Assembly: GCA_035555435.1 (NCBI GenBank)
Contig: DATMGN010000017.1
Location: 1 to 64,000 of the forward strand
DNA length: 64,000 nucleotides
Direction of reading: 5' to 3'
Source: 73-13 sp035555435
GTDB taxonomy: Bacteria; Actinomycetota; Actinomycetes; Actinomycetales; Microbacteriaceae
In this document: in pieces, positions 26,372 through 35,372 of the stretch
How the letters are laid out: each line of letters begins with the position of its first letter
Numbering within the stretch: position 1 is the stretch's first letter
Notes under the pieces: model-generated
Databases searched by the model: none
Told to the model about the DNA's origin: nothing
Seen by the model: only the letters and a program-made list of their open reading frames with translations
Position numbers and translations under genes: made by a program

Positions 26372-27526
26372 GTGTGTGGCGTGCGCCCCGATCCCAAGCT
26401 CGACGAGCTGACCGGCCAGGAGGAGGCGGTGCGCATCGTCGAAGCGGCGGCCGCCTCGGACCAGCTCGCGCACTCATGGCTCATCACGGGCCCGCCCGGC
26501 TCGGGCCGGTCGACCCTCGCGTACGCGTTCGCCGCGCTGCTGCTCGGTCAGGGCGAGGACGACGGGGGCGCGCGCGCCCGCGCCATGGTCGAGGCGCGCA
26601 CGCACCCGGACCTCTCGGCGCTCGCGACCGACCGCGTCGTCATCACGATGGACGAGGTGCGCCGGCTCGTCGCGACGAGCCAGTACTCGCCGTCGGTCGC
26701 GCGCTGGCGCGTCGTCGTGATCGAGGACGCCGACCGCATGGCCGAGCGCACGTCGAACGTGCTGCTGAAGGCCCTGGAGGAGCCGCCGCCGCGCACCGTG
26801 TGGATCCTCTGCGCGCCGAGCGAGGCGGACCTGCTGCCGACGATCCGCTCGCGCGTGCGCACCCTGCGCCTCCGGGTGCCGGCGGTCGACGACGTGGCCA
26901 GGCTGCTCGTCGAGCGCGACGGCGTCGAGCCCGAGCTCGCCGAGCGGGTGGCGCGCGAGGCGCAGTCGCACATCGGCATGGCGCTGCGGCTCGCGCGGGA
27001 CCCGGATGCGCGGGCGCGGCGTGCCCGCACGGTCGAGCTCGCCCTGTCGATCCGCGACGTGGGCGATGCGGCGCGGGGCGCGGGCGAGCTGCTGGAGATC
27101 GCGAAGGCGGACGCGGAGGCGTACGGCGCGCAGCAGGATGAGGCGGAGCGCGACGCGCTGCTGCGCACGCTCGGCATCGAGCCGGGCGGCACGATCCCGC
27201 CGGCGCTGCGGGCGCAGGTGCGCCAGCTCGAGGAGGACCAGAAGCGCCGTGCGACGCGGAGTCTGCGCGACGGCGTCGACCGCGTGCTCGTCGATCTCCT
27301 CTCGGTAGAACGCGATGTCCTGCTCGGCGCGCTCGGCGTCCCCGAGGGGTTCGTCAACCGCTCGGCGCAGGTGCAGCTCGCCGCGCGCGCCGAGGGTACG
27401 ACGCCCGCGGCGGCGCTGCGCGCGCTCGATGCGATCGCGACGGCCCGCCGGCGGATCGAGGGCAACATCCCGCCGCTGCTCGCGCTGGAGGCGATGCTCA
27501 TGTCGTTCAGAAGTGCGACTCGCTAG
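26372..27526 (+). CDS. holB: DNA polymerase III subunit delta'
   Basis: A 384-residue clamp-loader subunit of the AAA+ fold. The P-loop is GPPGSGRST, with Arg in place of the usual Lys, which fits a subunit that does not need to hydrolyse ATP. The Walker B region is VVVIEDADRM, followed by NVLLKALEEPPPRTVWIL and the SRVRTLRL sensor. It works with tau/gamma and delta to load the sliding clamp. The GTG start at 26372 follows GGGGGAGG by eight bases. Confidence 0.9.
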   Translation: MCGVRPDPKLDELTGQEEAVRIVEAAAASDQLAHSWLITGPPGSGRSTLAYAFAALLLGQGEDDGGARARAMVEARTHPDLSALATDRVVITMDEVRRLVATSQYSPSVARWRVVVIEDADRMAERTSNVLLKALEEPPPRTVWILCAPSEADLLPTIRSRVRTLRLRVPAVDDVARLLVERDGVEPELAERVAREAQSHIGMALRLARDPDARARRARTVELALSIRDVGDAARGAGELLEIAKADAEAYGAQQDEAERDALLRTLGIEPGGTIPPALRAQVRQLEEDQKRRATRSLRDGVDRVLVDLLSVERDVLLGALGVPEGFVNRSAQVQLAARAEGTTPAAALRALDAIATARRRIEGNIPPLLALEAMLMSFRSATR

Positions 27527-27536
27527 GCTCGCCGCC

Positions 27537-29135
27537 ATGCCGCGCCGTCCAGCCCGTCCCGCCCGCATCCTCGGCCTCAGTGCAGCGGCGCTGGCCGCCC
27601 TCCTCGCCCTCGCCGGCTGCTACAACGGCGGCTCGCCGTTCTTCGGGCCGCGCGAGACGCCGGCGACGGCGACCCCGACGCCGTCGAGCGGTCCCTTCGC
27701 CGCCTACTTCGACCAGGTCGTCGACTGGCGGGCGTGCGACGCGGGGTTCGAGTGCGCGACGATCGCCGCGCCGCTGGACTGGGAGGACGAGTCGGACGAG
27801 CGCTCGCTCGACATCGCCGTCATCCGGCACCGCGCGAGTTCGACCGACCGGCTCGGCACGCTCTTCGTGAACCCGGGCGGGCCGGGCGCTTCCGGGGTCG
27901 ACTTCGTCCGCGACTACGACTTCTGGTTCGTGAGCCCGGAGATCGTCGAGCGCTACGACATCGTCGGCTGGGACCCCCGCGGCGCGGGGCGCACGGCGCC
28001 GGTCACCTGCTACACGGACCCCGACGACATCTCCGACTTCCTCTACGGGGTGCCCACCGTCGACCCGCAGGCGGATCCCGAGGGCTGGGTCGACGAGCAG
28101 CTCGCGGCGGGCGCCGACTACGCGCAGGCGTGCCTCGCGGGCTCCGGGGAGAGTCTGGAGTTCGTCGACACCCTGTCGACGGTCCGGGATCTCGAGCTCA
28201 TGCGCGCGCTGTCGGGGGATCCGGTGCTCAACTACCTCGGCTACTCCTACGGGACGGCGATCGGCGCGATCTATGTCGACGAGTACCCGGAGCGCGTCGG
28301 CCGGGCGGTGCTCGACGGCGTGATGGACCGGGAGTCGGACCTCGCGACGCTCGCGATCTCGCAGCAGGCCGGGTTCGAGCGGGCGCTCACGAACTTCGTG
28401 CGCGGCTGCCCGGCGTTCTCCGACTGCCCGCTGTCGGGTGATCCCACCGTCGACCTCCCGCGCATCCACGCGGTGCTGGAGCAGTTCGAGGCGTCGCCCG
28501 TGTCGGGCGGCACGGCGGCGGCGGGCCGCGCGATGACGGGCCAGTCGCTCTCGACCGGCATGCTGCAGGCCTTGTACTCCGAGTCGCTGTGGCCGGCGCT
28601 CTCGACGCTGCTGTCGGAGGTGCTGCGGCCGGTCCCCGTCACGGAGACCGCCTGGCAGCTCGCCGACATGTACAACGACTTCACGCCCGGCGTCGGGCTC
28701 GGGTCCAACATCCAGGATGCGCTCTGGGCGATCTACTGCGTCGACTATCCGGTCGAGCTCGACCCGGCGCGCCTCGCGGACCAGCAGGCGCGGCTCGCCG
28801 AGGCGGCGCCGACGCTCACCCTCGACCTGCCGGCGATGCCGGACCCCGTGTGCTCGCAGTGGCCGTTCGAGTACCGCGGCGGCCAGCACGACCGGCTCAC
28901 GGGCGCGGGTGCGGCCCCCGTGCTCATCATCTCGACGACGGGCGACCCGGCGACCCCGTACGAGGAGGGCGTGAAGCTCTCCGAGGACCTCGATTCGGGC
29001 GTACTCGTCTCGTTCGAGGGGGAGGGTCACACCGCCTACAGCCGCTACGGCGACCAGTGCATCGTCGATGCGGTGGACGGGTATCTGCTGCGGGGCGTGG
29101 TGCCGAGCGACGGGACCTGGTGCGAGTCGTTCTGA
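27537..29135 (+). CDS. secreted lipoprotein alpha/beta-hydrolase (tripeptidyl aminopeptidase type)
   Basis: The 532-residue protein carries a lipoprotein signal (basic start, LALAGC, lipid Cys28) and a long TP-rich linker. The alpha/beta-hydrolase domain has an oxyanion block NPGGPGASG, nucleophile Ser237 in GYSYG, an acid in STTGDPATPYE and His in GEGHTAYS. The SlpD/TAP C-terminal domain pattern (DPVCSQWPF) is present. It probably releases short peptides from protein N-termini outside the membrane. It follows holB by ten bases and may share its transcript. Confidence 0.87.
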   Translation: MPRRPARPARILGLSAAALAALLALAGCYNGGSPFFGPRETPATATPTPSSGPFAAYFDQVVDWRACDAGFECATIAAPLDWEDESDERSLDIAVIRHRASSTDRLGTLFVNPGGPGASGVDFVRDYDFWFVSPEIVERYDIVGWDPRGAGRTAPVTCYTDPDDISDFLYGVPTVDPQADPEGWVDEQLAAGADYAQACLAGSGESLEFVDTLSTVRDLELMRALSGDPVLNYLGYSYGTAIGAIYVDEYPERVGRAVLDGVMDRESDLATLAISQQAGFERALTNFVRGCPAFSDCPLSGDPTVDLPRIHAVLEQFEASPVSGGTAAAGRAMTGQSLSTGMLQALYSESLWPALSTLLSEVLRPVPVTETAWQLADMYNDFTPGVGLGSNIQDALWAIYCVDYPVELDPARLADQQARLAEAAPTLTLDLPAMPDPVCSQWPFEYRGGQHDRLTGAGAAPVLIISTTGDPATPYEEGVKLSEDLDSGVLVSFEGEGHTAYSRYGDQCIVDAVDGYLLRGVVPSDGTWCESF

Positions 29136-29184
29136 GGCCGCCGATGCGCGGGAGGATCGCGTTCTGATCTGAGGGTTGCTTTTT

Positions 29185-29246
29185 TTCTACGCATGTAGAA
29201 ATATCTCGGTAACAACCGTGACATCCATTGTCTACATCCGTAGGAA
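29185..29246. promoter_or_regulatory. two operator-like palindromes before the LIV operon
   Basis: TTCTACGCATGTAGAA (29185-29200) and TCTAC-ATCC-GTAGG (29231-29244) share the form TCTAC-N4-GTAG(A/G) with centres 45 bp apart. They lie in an AT-rich stretch upstream of the permease gene, just after a run of seven Ts. They look like regulator sites, plausibly for a TetR-family protein. The spacing would put them on the same DNA face only approximately. Confidence 0.55.
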
Positions 29247-29314
29247 ATATTGGTCAACGTGGACCCCATCTGGCAAGAGCCGGCTGCCGACGCCGAACTG
29301 AAGGCGCCGACGCG

Positions 29315-30181
29315 ATGAGCGGCGTCTTCTTCCTGCAGCAGCTCCTCAACGGACTGAGCTTCGGCGCGCTGCTCTTCCTCATCGCGAGCGGATTCACGCT
29401 CATCTTCGGCCTCATGCGCATCTCGAACCTCGCGCACGGGGCGTTCTACCTCGTCGGCGCGTACACCGCGGTCGTCACGGTCGCGGCGACCCACAACTTC
29501 TGGCTCGGCCTCGGCGCGGGCGCCGTCGTCGCGGCCGTCATCGGGTTCGGGCTCGAACGCGGTCTGCTGCGGCGCGTGCGCGGCCGCGAGATGCCCGAGG
29601 TGCTGCTCACCGTCGGCGTCCTCTTCGTCATCGCCGACGTCGTGCTGTGGATCTTCGGCGGCGACCCCAAGTCGGTCAACTCCGGCAACGGCGCCCCCTC
29701 GGGTGCTCTCGTCATCGGCGACTTCACCTACCCCCAGTACCGGCTCTTCATCATCGGCGTGACCCTCGTCATCGGCACGGCGCTCTTCCTCGCCCAGCGC
29801 TACTCGAAGTTCGGGGCCGTCGTGCGCGCGGGCGTCGACAACCGGGAGGCGGCGTCCGCGCTCGGCATCAACATCGACCGCGTCTTCACCTGGGTCTTCG
29901 TCGTCGGCGCCGCGCTCGCCGGCATCGCGGGAGCGATCGGCTCGGGGCTCCTCAGCCTCAGCCCGACGTCGGGCACCGAGATGCTGCTCTACGCGATGGT
30001 CGTCGTCATCGTCGGCGGCCTCGGCTCGATCACGGGCGCCGCCGTCGGCGCCGTGCTCATCGGGCTCATCGACGCCTTCACGAAGGTGCTCTTCCCCGAG
30101 TTCGCCTACTTCACGATCTTCGCCCCGATGGGCCTCATCCTCGTCTTCCGTCCTCAGGGGCTGTTCGGGAGGGCGGCATGA
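29315..30181 (+). CDS. branched-chain amino acid-type ABC permease (LivH)
   Basis: A 288-residue inner-membrane permease of the LIV-I family with about eight helices. The hallmark loop 'VRAGVDNREAASALGINIDRVF' binds the ATPase. It is the first gene of a five-gene uptake operon in which each gene overlaps the next by ATGA or similar. The substrate is set by the binding protein and may not be an amino acid. ATG 29315 is chosen by family length. Confidence 0.88.
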   Translation: MSGVFFLQQLLNGLSFGALLFLIASGFTLIFGLMRISNLAHGAFYLVGAYTAVVTVAATHNFWLGLGAGAVVAAVIGFGLERGLLRRVRGREMPEVLLTVGVLFVIADVVLWIFGGDPKSVNSGNGAPSGALVIGDFTYPQYRLFIIGVTLVIGTALFLAQRYSKFGAVVRAGVDNREAASALGINIDRVFTWVFVVGAALAGIAGAIGSGLLSLSPTSGTEMLLYAMVVVIVGGLGSITGAAVGAVLIGLIDAFTKVLFPEFAYFTIFAPMGLILVFRPQGLFGRAA

Positions 30182-31200
30182 GCGAGCGCACCCGCACCGT
30201 CGTCAAGTGGACCGTCATCGTCGCCCTCGTCGCGATCGCCTGCGTCTTCCCCTACGTGCTCGGCAGCTACTACGTCTCGCTGCTGTCGATCGCGTTCATC
30301 GCCGCAATCCTCGCGAGCAGCATCAACGTGCTCGCGGGGAACGTCGGTCTCGTCTCGCTCGGGCACGCCGGCATCGCCGCGGCGTCCGGCTACGGGCTCG
30401 CCTGGGCGTACCGGCAAGGCTGGGACCTCTGGGGCCAGCTCGGCATGGCGCTGCTCATGACCGCCCTCGCGAGCGTCATCTACGGGCTCATCTCGATGCG
30501 CACCCGCGGCATCTCGTTCCTCATGGTGACGCTCGCCGCGGGGATGATCGTCTACGGCATGGCCTACCGCTGGTCCTCGGTCACGGGCGGGACCAACGGG
30601 CTGCCCGGCATCCGGCGCCCGACGGGCATCGCGACGTACTGGGAGTTCTACTTTCTCGTGCTGGTCGCGTTCCTCGTCATCACGGTCGCGCTCGTCATCG
30701 TCGGCCGCTCCTCCTTCGGGCTCACGCTCAAGGGCATCCGCGACAGCGAGAGCCGGATGGTGAGCCTCGGCTACAACGTCCCGATGTACAAGTTCGGCGC
30801 GATGCTCGTCTCGGGCGCGGTCGCGGGCATCGCGGGCGTCCTCGCCGTCTGGGACAGCGAGTTCATCAGCCCGGTCTCCGCCGGCTTCGCGGAATCTGCC
30901 ATGAGCATGATCATGGTCGCGCTCGGCGGCATCGGGACCGTGATCGGCCCGCTCGTCGGGGCGGTGCTCGTGGTCTTCTTCCAGCACGTCCTGTCGAGCG
31001 TGTTCGAGCGCTGGCAGACGCTGCTCGGGATCCTCTTCATCCTCTCCGTCATCTTCGCGCCGCAGGGCATCGTCGGCGGGGTCTCCGACCTCGTCCGGCG
31101 GATCCGGCGACGGATCGGCGGGCCCGGCCCCGAGGTCCTCGCCGTCGACTTCCTTCCCACTCCGAACCACCGAAGCAACACTCGAAAGGACAAGCGATGA
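30178..31200 (+). CDS. branched-chain amino acid-type ABC permease (LivM)
   Basis: A 340-residue second permease with about nine helices. The ATPase-contact loop is LTLKGIRDSESRMVSLGYNV. The start overlaps the livH stop by ATGA. A 25-residue polar C-terminal tail follows the last helix. Partner of the 29315 product in the membrane channel. Confidence 0.88.
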   Translation: MSERTRTVVKWTVIVALVAIACVFPYVLGSYYVSLLSIAFIAAILASSINVLAGNVGLVSLGHAGIAAASGYGLAWAYRQGWDLWGQLGMALLMTALASVIYGLISMRTRGISFLMVTLAAGMIVYGMAYRWSSVTGGTNGLPGIRRPTGIATYWEFYFLVLVAFLVITVALVIVGRSSFGLTLKGIRDSESRMVSLGYNVPMYKFGAMLVSGAVAGIAGVLAVWDSEFISPVSAGFAESAMSMIMVALGGIGTVIGPLVGAVLVVFFQHVLSSVFERWQTLLGILFILSVIFAPQGIVGGVSDLVRRIRRRIGGPGPEVLAVDFLPTPNHRSNTRKDKR

Positions 31201-32471
31201 TCCGCAAGATAACCGCTGCCGCGGGGGTGACGTTCGCCGCCGCACTCGCCCTCACTGCGTGCGCGCCGTCGGCCGACCTCAGCGGCGGCCCCGCGTCGAC
31301 GGACGCTCCGGCGTCCGGTGAGACCTTCCGCGTCGGCGTGCTTGCGCCGATGACCTCGTGGGCCGGCGCCATCGGCGTCGACATGCAGCAGGGCTGGGAG
31401 ATGTTCCTCGCCGACCAGGGCACCGAGATCGGCAACTTCACGATCGAGACCGTCTGGGAGGACACCGCGAGCGACCCCGACACGGCGCTCACGAAGGCGC
31501 GGAAGCTCGTCGAGGAGAACCAGGTCGACGTCGTGATCGGCCCGGTGCTCGCGAGCGAGGGCCTCGTCGTCGGCGACTACCTGACCCAGGCCGGGGTCGT
31601 GAACCTCGCGATGACCGCCGCGGACGACCTCACGCAGCGACTCGCCTCGCCGCTCGTGATCCGCACCGGATCGTTCACCGCGAGCCAGATGTCCTTCCCC
31701 GCCGGCGACTGGGCCGCGGAGCAGGGCTACACGTCCGCGGCGACCATCTGCGTCGACTACGCCTTCGGCTGGGAGAGCTGCGGCGGCTTCGTCTCCGCGT
31801 TCACCGCGGCTGGCGGCACGGTGACCGACCAGCTCTGGTACCCGGGCGACGCCTCGGACCTCAGCAGCTACGTGAGCCAGCTCGGCAGTCTCGACGTCGA
31901 CGTTATCTTCGTCGGCTCGGCGGGCGGCACCGACAGCTCGAACTTCTTCCGCACCGCGAACGACTTCGGCCTGCTCTCGAAGACGCCGATCGTCAGCAAC
32001 TGCTGCACGACCGACCAGGCGATCCTCGAGGATGTCGGCGACATCGCGCTCGGACAGATCTCCGCGTCGTTCTACGCGGAGGGCAATGACGACCCGGTCG
32101 TCGCTGGCTTCGTCGAGCAGTACGAGGCGGAGTACGGCATCCTGCCGTCGCTCTACTCCTTCGCGGTGTACTCGACGGGTCAGATGCTCTACGACGTGCT
32201 CGCCGACGCTTCGACGAAGCCCACGGGCGAGACGCTCGCGGACGCGATCCGCGGCGTCGACCTCGGCTCGACGATCATCGGCTCCGGCTCGCTCGACGAG
32301 TACGGCAACCCCGTCGGACCGGTCTTCATCCGCGAGGTCGTCAAGCGCGCGGACGGCTCGCTCGTCAACGCGGTGATCGACACCTACGACAACGTCAGCC
32401 AGTTCTGGACGTTCGATCCGGCGGCCTACCTCGCGAACCCGCCGTTCAGCCAGGAGTTCCAGCAGCAATGA
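31197..32471 (+). CDS. ABC transporter substrate-binding lipoprotein
   Basis: A 424-residue periplasmic-binding-fold protein of the LivJ type with a lipobox LTAC (lipid Cys22), so it is tethered outside the membrane. The core begins FRVGVLAPMTSWAGAIG; relatives in this family bind amides, short-chain amides/urea or aromatic acids as well as amino acids. Internal cysteines (about residues 192-200 and the CC pair near 270) are unusual. The ligand cannot be read from sequence. Start overlaps the livM stop. Confidence 0.87.
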   Translation: MIRKITAAAGVTFAAALALTACAPSADLSGGPASTDAPASGETFRVGVLAPMTSWAGAIGVDMQQGWEMFLADQGTEIGNFTIETVWEDTASDPDTALTKARKLVEENQVDVVIGPVLASEGLVVGDYLTQAGVVNLAMTAADDLTQRLASPLVIRTGSFTASQMSFPAGDWAAEQGYTSAATICVDYAFGWESCGGFVSAFTAAGGTVTDQLWYPGDASDLSSYVSQLGSLDVDVIFVGSAGGTDSSNFFRTANDFGLLSKTPIVSNCCTTDQAILEDVGDIALGQISASFYAEGNDDPVVAGFVEQYEAEYGILPSLYSFAVYSTGQMLYDVLADASTKPTGETLADAIRGVDLGSTIIGSGSLDEYGNPVGPVFIREVVKRADGSLVNAVIDTYDNVSQFWTFDPAAYLANPPFSQEFQQQ

Positions 32472-33262
32472 GCTCCTCCCAGGTCGTCCCCTCGCCGCCG
32501 GTGAACCCCGGCGGCGAGGGGACGGCCCTCATCCTGGACGGGGTCACCCGGCGCTTCGGCGGCCTCATGGCGCTGGCGGGCGTCAGTGTCATCCTGCCCA
32601 GGGGCGGCCGGCTCGCCGTCATCGGCCCGAATGGCGCCGGCAAGACGACGCTGTTCCGCCTCATCTCGGGGGAGATGCGCGCGAGCGACGGCACGATCTC
32701 GCTCTTCGGCGAGGATGTGTCGCGCGCCAGCGAGCGGGCTCGCGCCCGGCGGGGCATCGCGCGCACCTTCCAGGTCTCCAACCTCTTCGTCGACCTCTCC
32801 GTCCTCGACAACGTCCGGATCGCTGCGCAGGCGGGGACGTCGCGTCCGCGCCGATTCTGGTGGCCGGTGTCCGAACGCGATGCGGTCACCCTCCGAGCGA
32901 AGGCGATGCTCGAGCGCGTCGGGCTCGGCAGCCGCGGCGCGGACCCCGTCGCGGATCTCTCGCACGGCGAGCAGCGCCAGCTCGAGATCGCGATGGCGCT
33001 CGTCGTCGAGCCGCGCCTGCTGCTGCTCGACGAGCCGGCCGCGGGACTCTCGGCGGCGGAGCGGAAGGTGCTGCGCCGCCTGCTCGAGGAGCTGCCGGAG
33101 GGCCTCAGCCTCGTCCTCATCGAGCACGACATGTCGCTCGCGCTCGAGCTCGTCGACCACGTGCTCTGCCTCGATAACGGTGTGCCGCTCGCCTACGGCA
33201 CACCCGACGAGATCCGCGCCAACCCCGCCGTGCAGGCGGTCTACCTGGGCAGGAGGGACTGA
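32468..33262 (+). CDS. ABC transporter ATP-binding protein (LivG)
   Basis: A 264-residue ATPase: Walker A GPNGAGKTT (about residue 54), Q-loop FQVSN, signature LSHGEQRQLEI, Walker B LLLLDEPAAGLS and the H-loop in LIEHD. It powers the LIV-type importer from the cytoplasm. The N-terminal 15 residues (SSSQVVPSPPVNPGG) are an unconserved extension. Start overlaps the binding-protein stop. Confidence 0.9.
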   Translation: MSSSQVVPSPPVNPGGEGTALILDGVTRRFGGLMALAGVSVILPRGGRLAVIGPNGAGKTTLFRLISGEMRASDGTISLFGEDVSRASERARARRGIARTFQVSNLFVDLSVLDNVRIAAQAGTSRPRRFWWPVSERDAVTLRAKAMLERVGLGSRGADPVADLSHGEQRQLEIAMALVVEPRLLLLDEPAAGLSAAERKVLRRLLEELPEGLSLVLIEHDMSLALELVDHVLCLDNGVPLAYGTPDEIRANPAVQAVYLGRRD

Positions 33263-34014
33263 TGGCTGCTCCCGATGAGCTCGAGCCCCGGCCCGAGACG
33301 CTGCTCGCGGTCGACGGGCTCGACGTTGGCTATGCGACGTCGCACGTCCTGAGCGGCGTGAGCCTCGCCGTCGGGGTCGGCGAGTCGCTCGGCATCCTCG
33401 GCCGCAACGGCATGGGCAAGACGACGCTCGTCCGCGCGATCATGGGTCTCAAGCCGCCGACGGTGACGGCAGGCGAGGTGCGCTTCGCGGGTGAGCGGGT
33501 GCTCGGGCTCGCGCCGCACCGCGTCGCGGGGCTCGGACTCGGGCTCGTGCCGCAGGGGCGCCAGGTGTGGGGGAGCCTCACCGTCCGGGAGAACCTGCGC
33601 ATCGTCCCCGCGCGCCGTGTCGACCCCGGCGACGAGCCCTGGTCGGTCGAGCGCGTGTTCGACTTCTTCCCGCGTCTCGCGGAGCGCGAGCGCTCCTTCG
33701 CCCGCACCCTGTCGGGCGGCGAGCAGCAGATGCTCGCGATCGGCCGGGCGCTCATGACGAACCCGCGGCTGCTCGTCATGGACGAGCCGTCCGAGGGGCT
33801 CGCCCCCGCGGTGCTGCGCGTCATTCGCGACCGCCTTCAGGAGCTGCGCGCGCTCGGCCTCGCGGTGCTCGTCGCCGAGCAGAACGTCGACCTCGCGCTC
33901 GCGCTGTCCGACCGGATCGCGATTCTCGGCGAGCACGGGGCGATCGTGTGGGAGGGGCCGTCGCGTTCGCTCGTGAGCGATCCGGGGCCGATCCACGCGC
34001 ACCTCGGACTTTGA
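33262..34014 (+). CDS. ABC transporter ATP-binding protein (LivF)
   Basis: A 250-residue ATPase: Walker A GRNGMGKTT, signature LSGGEQQMLAI, Walker B LLVMDEPSEGLAP, H-loop replaced by the LivF-typical VAEQNVDLAL. It pairs with LivG. The start overlaps the livG stop by one base. 27 bases separate it from the RidA fusion gene, which has its own ribosome site. Confidence 0.9.
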   Translation: MAAPDELEPRPETLLAVDGLDVGYATSHVLSGVSLAVGVGESLGILGRNGMGKTTLVRAIMGLKPPTVTAGEVRFAGERVLGLAPHRVAGLGLGLVPQGRQVWGSLTVRENLRIVPARRVDPGDEPWSVERVFDFFPRLAERERSFARTLSGGEQQMLAIGRALMTNPRLLVMDEPSEGLAPAVLRVIRDRLQELRALGLAVLVAEQNVDLALALSDRIAILGEHGAIVWEGPSRSLVSDPGPIHAHLGL

Positions 34015-34041
34015 ACTTCATCCCCCACGAAAGGAATCGCA

Positions 34042-35328
34042 TTGTCCACATTCGAGCGCCTCGAACCGGATCCTTCGAAGGCCGACCACCTGCCCTATGC
34101 GCCCGCCGTCCTCGTGCCGGCGGGCTCCGAGTACTTCTTCCTGTCGGGCGTGAGCCCGCTGCCGCTCTACCACGCGCACCCGCACGTGCCGGAGGAGTGC
34201 GTGCTGCCGGATGACGCGGCCGAGCAGACGCGGCGGATGATGCGCAACCTCACCGATCAGCTCGCCGGCCTCGGCCTGGACTGGTCGCACGTCATTCACA
34301 TCTACGAGTTCCTCACGGACATGCGCGACACGGATGCGGTGCACAAGCACATGTACGGGCACCTCGTCGAGACGCCGGGCACCGACGAGAACTGGACGCC
34401 GGCCTCGACGCTCATCGGCGTCAACCGGTTGAGCGCGCCCGGCGCGCGCGTCGAGTTCGACATCATCGCGGCACGCCCGCCGTCGGGGCCGGTCGGGGCG
34501 CGCCCGCGGCCCGCTCAGGTCTCGGTGCGCGGCCACGGTCCGATCGCGTCGGTCGCGAGCGATGAGGAGCTGCTGTGGATGTCGGGGTCGACCGCGATCG
34601 ACTTCTACCACCACCACCCCCACATCGAGGACGAGGAGGACGTGCCGTACCGCGCGAGCGGGCAGGTGAAGAAGATCTTCGACATGTTCGACCCCGTGCT
34701 CGACTTCATGCGGGTCGGCTGGGGTGACGTCGTGAAGTTCTACGAATGGGGTACGGATTCGCGTGACTTCGCGGCGACCGACGCGGAGGTGGGCAAGCGG
34801 TTCGCGGGGCTCGCCGTCCACCCGCCGCGCACGACGGTCGACATCGACGCACTGAGCGGTCCCGCGGCCCGGCTCGAGCTCGAGATGATCGCGACCCGCG
34901 GCCCCAAGCCGGACGGACCGGCAGGGGAGCACGCGTCGGTCATCGAGATGCTGCACCCGCAGCCGGAGAAGGCCTACCTGCTGCCGTACGCGCCGGCGAT
35001 CCGCGTGGCGGACGCGCCGCTGCACTTCCTCTCTGGGGTCGGGCCCCTGCCGACGGAGTCGAATGAGGCGATCCCGGACGACATCGCGCTGCAGACGAGG
35101 ATGGCGATGGACAACCTCGACGTGCAGCTGGCCGCGCTGGGGCTCGGATGGCGCAACGTCGTCAAGGTCATCCACCAGGTCATCGACATGCGCGAGGTCG
35201 AGCAGATCAGCACGGCGCTCGCGGAGCGCTACGGGACCTCCTGGACGCCGGCGGCGACCGTGACGGAGGTCGATGCGCTGCCGCGCGAGGGCGCCCGCCT
35301 GCAGATGGATATCATCCTCGCCGGCTGA
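34042..35328 (+). CDS. three-domain RidA fusion protein
   Basis: A 428-residue protein made of three RidA/YjgF domains in tandem (about 15-145, 155-290 and 305-428). RidA works as a homotrimer, so this looks like a single-chain trimer. Aligned to E. coli RidA Arg105, domain 1 has Ser122 (PAST), domain 2 keeps Arg263 (PPRT) and domain 3 has Ala405 (PAAT). Only the middle domain therefore has the canonical imine-hydrolysing arginine. The TTG at 34042 follows AAAGGA by six bases. Its place at the end of a LIV importer operon suggests it acts on the imported compound or its product (inference). Confidence 0.85.
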   Translation: MSTFERLEPDPSKADHLPYAPAVLVPAGSEYFFLSGVSPLPLYHAHPHVPEECVLPDDAAEQTRRMMRNLTDQLAGLGLDWSHVIHIYEFLTDMRDTDAVHKHMYGHLVETPGTDENWTPASTLIGVNRLSAPGARVEFDIIAARPPSGPVGARPRPAQVSVRGHGPIASVASDEELLWMSGSTAIDFYHHHPHIEDEEDVPYRASGQVKKIFDMFDPVLDFMRVGWGDVVKFYEWGTDSRDFAATDAEVGKRFAGLAVHPPRTTVDIDALSGPAARLELEMIATRGPKPDGPAGEHASVIEMLHPQPEKAYLLPYAPAIRVADAPLHFLSGVGPLPTESNEAIPDDIALQTRMAMDNLDVQLAALGLGWRNVVKVIHQVIDMREVEQISTALAERYGTSWTPAATVTEVDALPREGARLQMDIILAG

Positions 35329-35335
35329 GCGAGGC

Positions 35336-35372
35336 GGTCGTGGTGCCGGCTCAGGCGGTCGGCACCACGACC
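35336..35372. terminator. bidirectional 13-bp stem terminator
   Basis: GGTCGTGGTGCCG (35336-35348) pairs exactly with 35360-35372 around an 11-base loop. It sits between the convergent RidA-fusion and tetR genes and overlaps the last tetR codons (stop at 35351-35353). Confidence 0.75.

Noticed and set aside
31197..32471. Naming the binding protein as leucine-specific
   Set aside because: The LIV family binds many ligands, and the ligand pocket cannot be assigned by reading the sequence.
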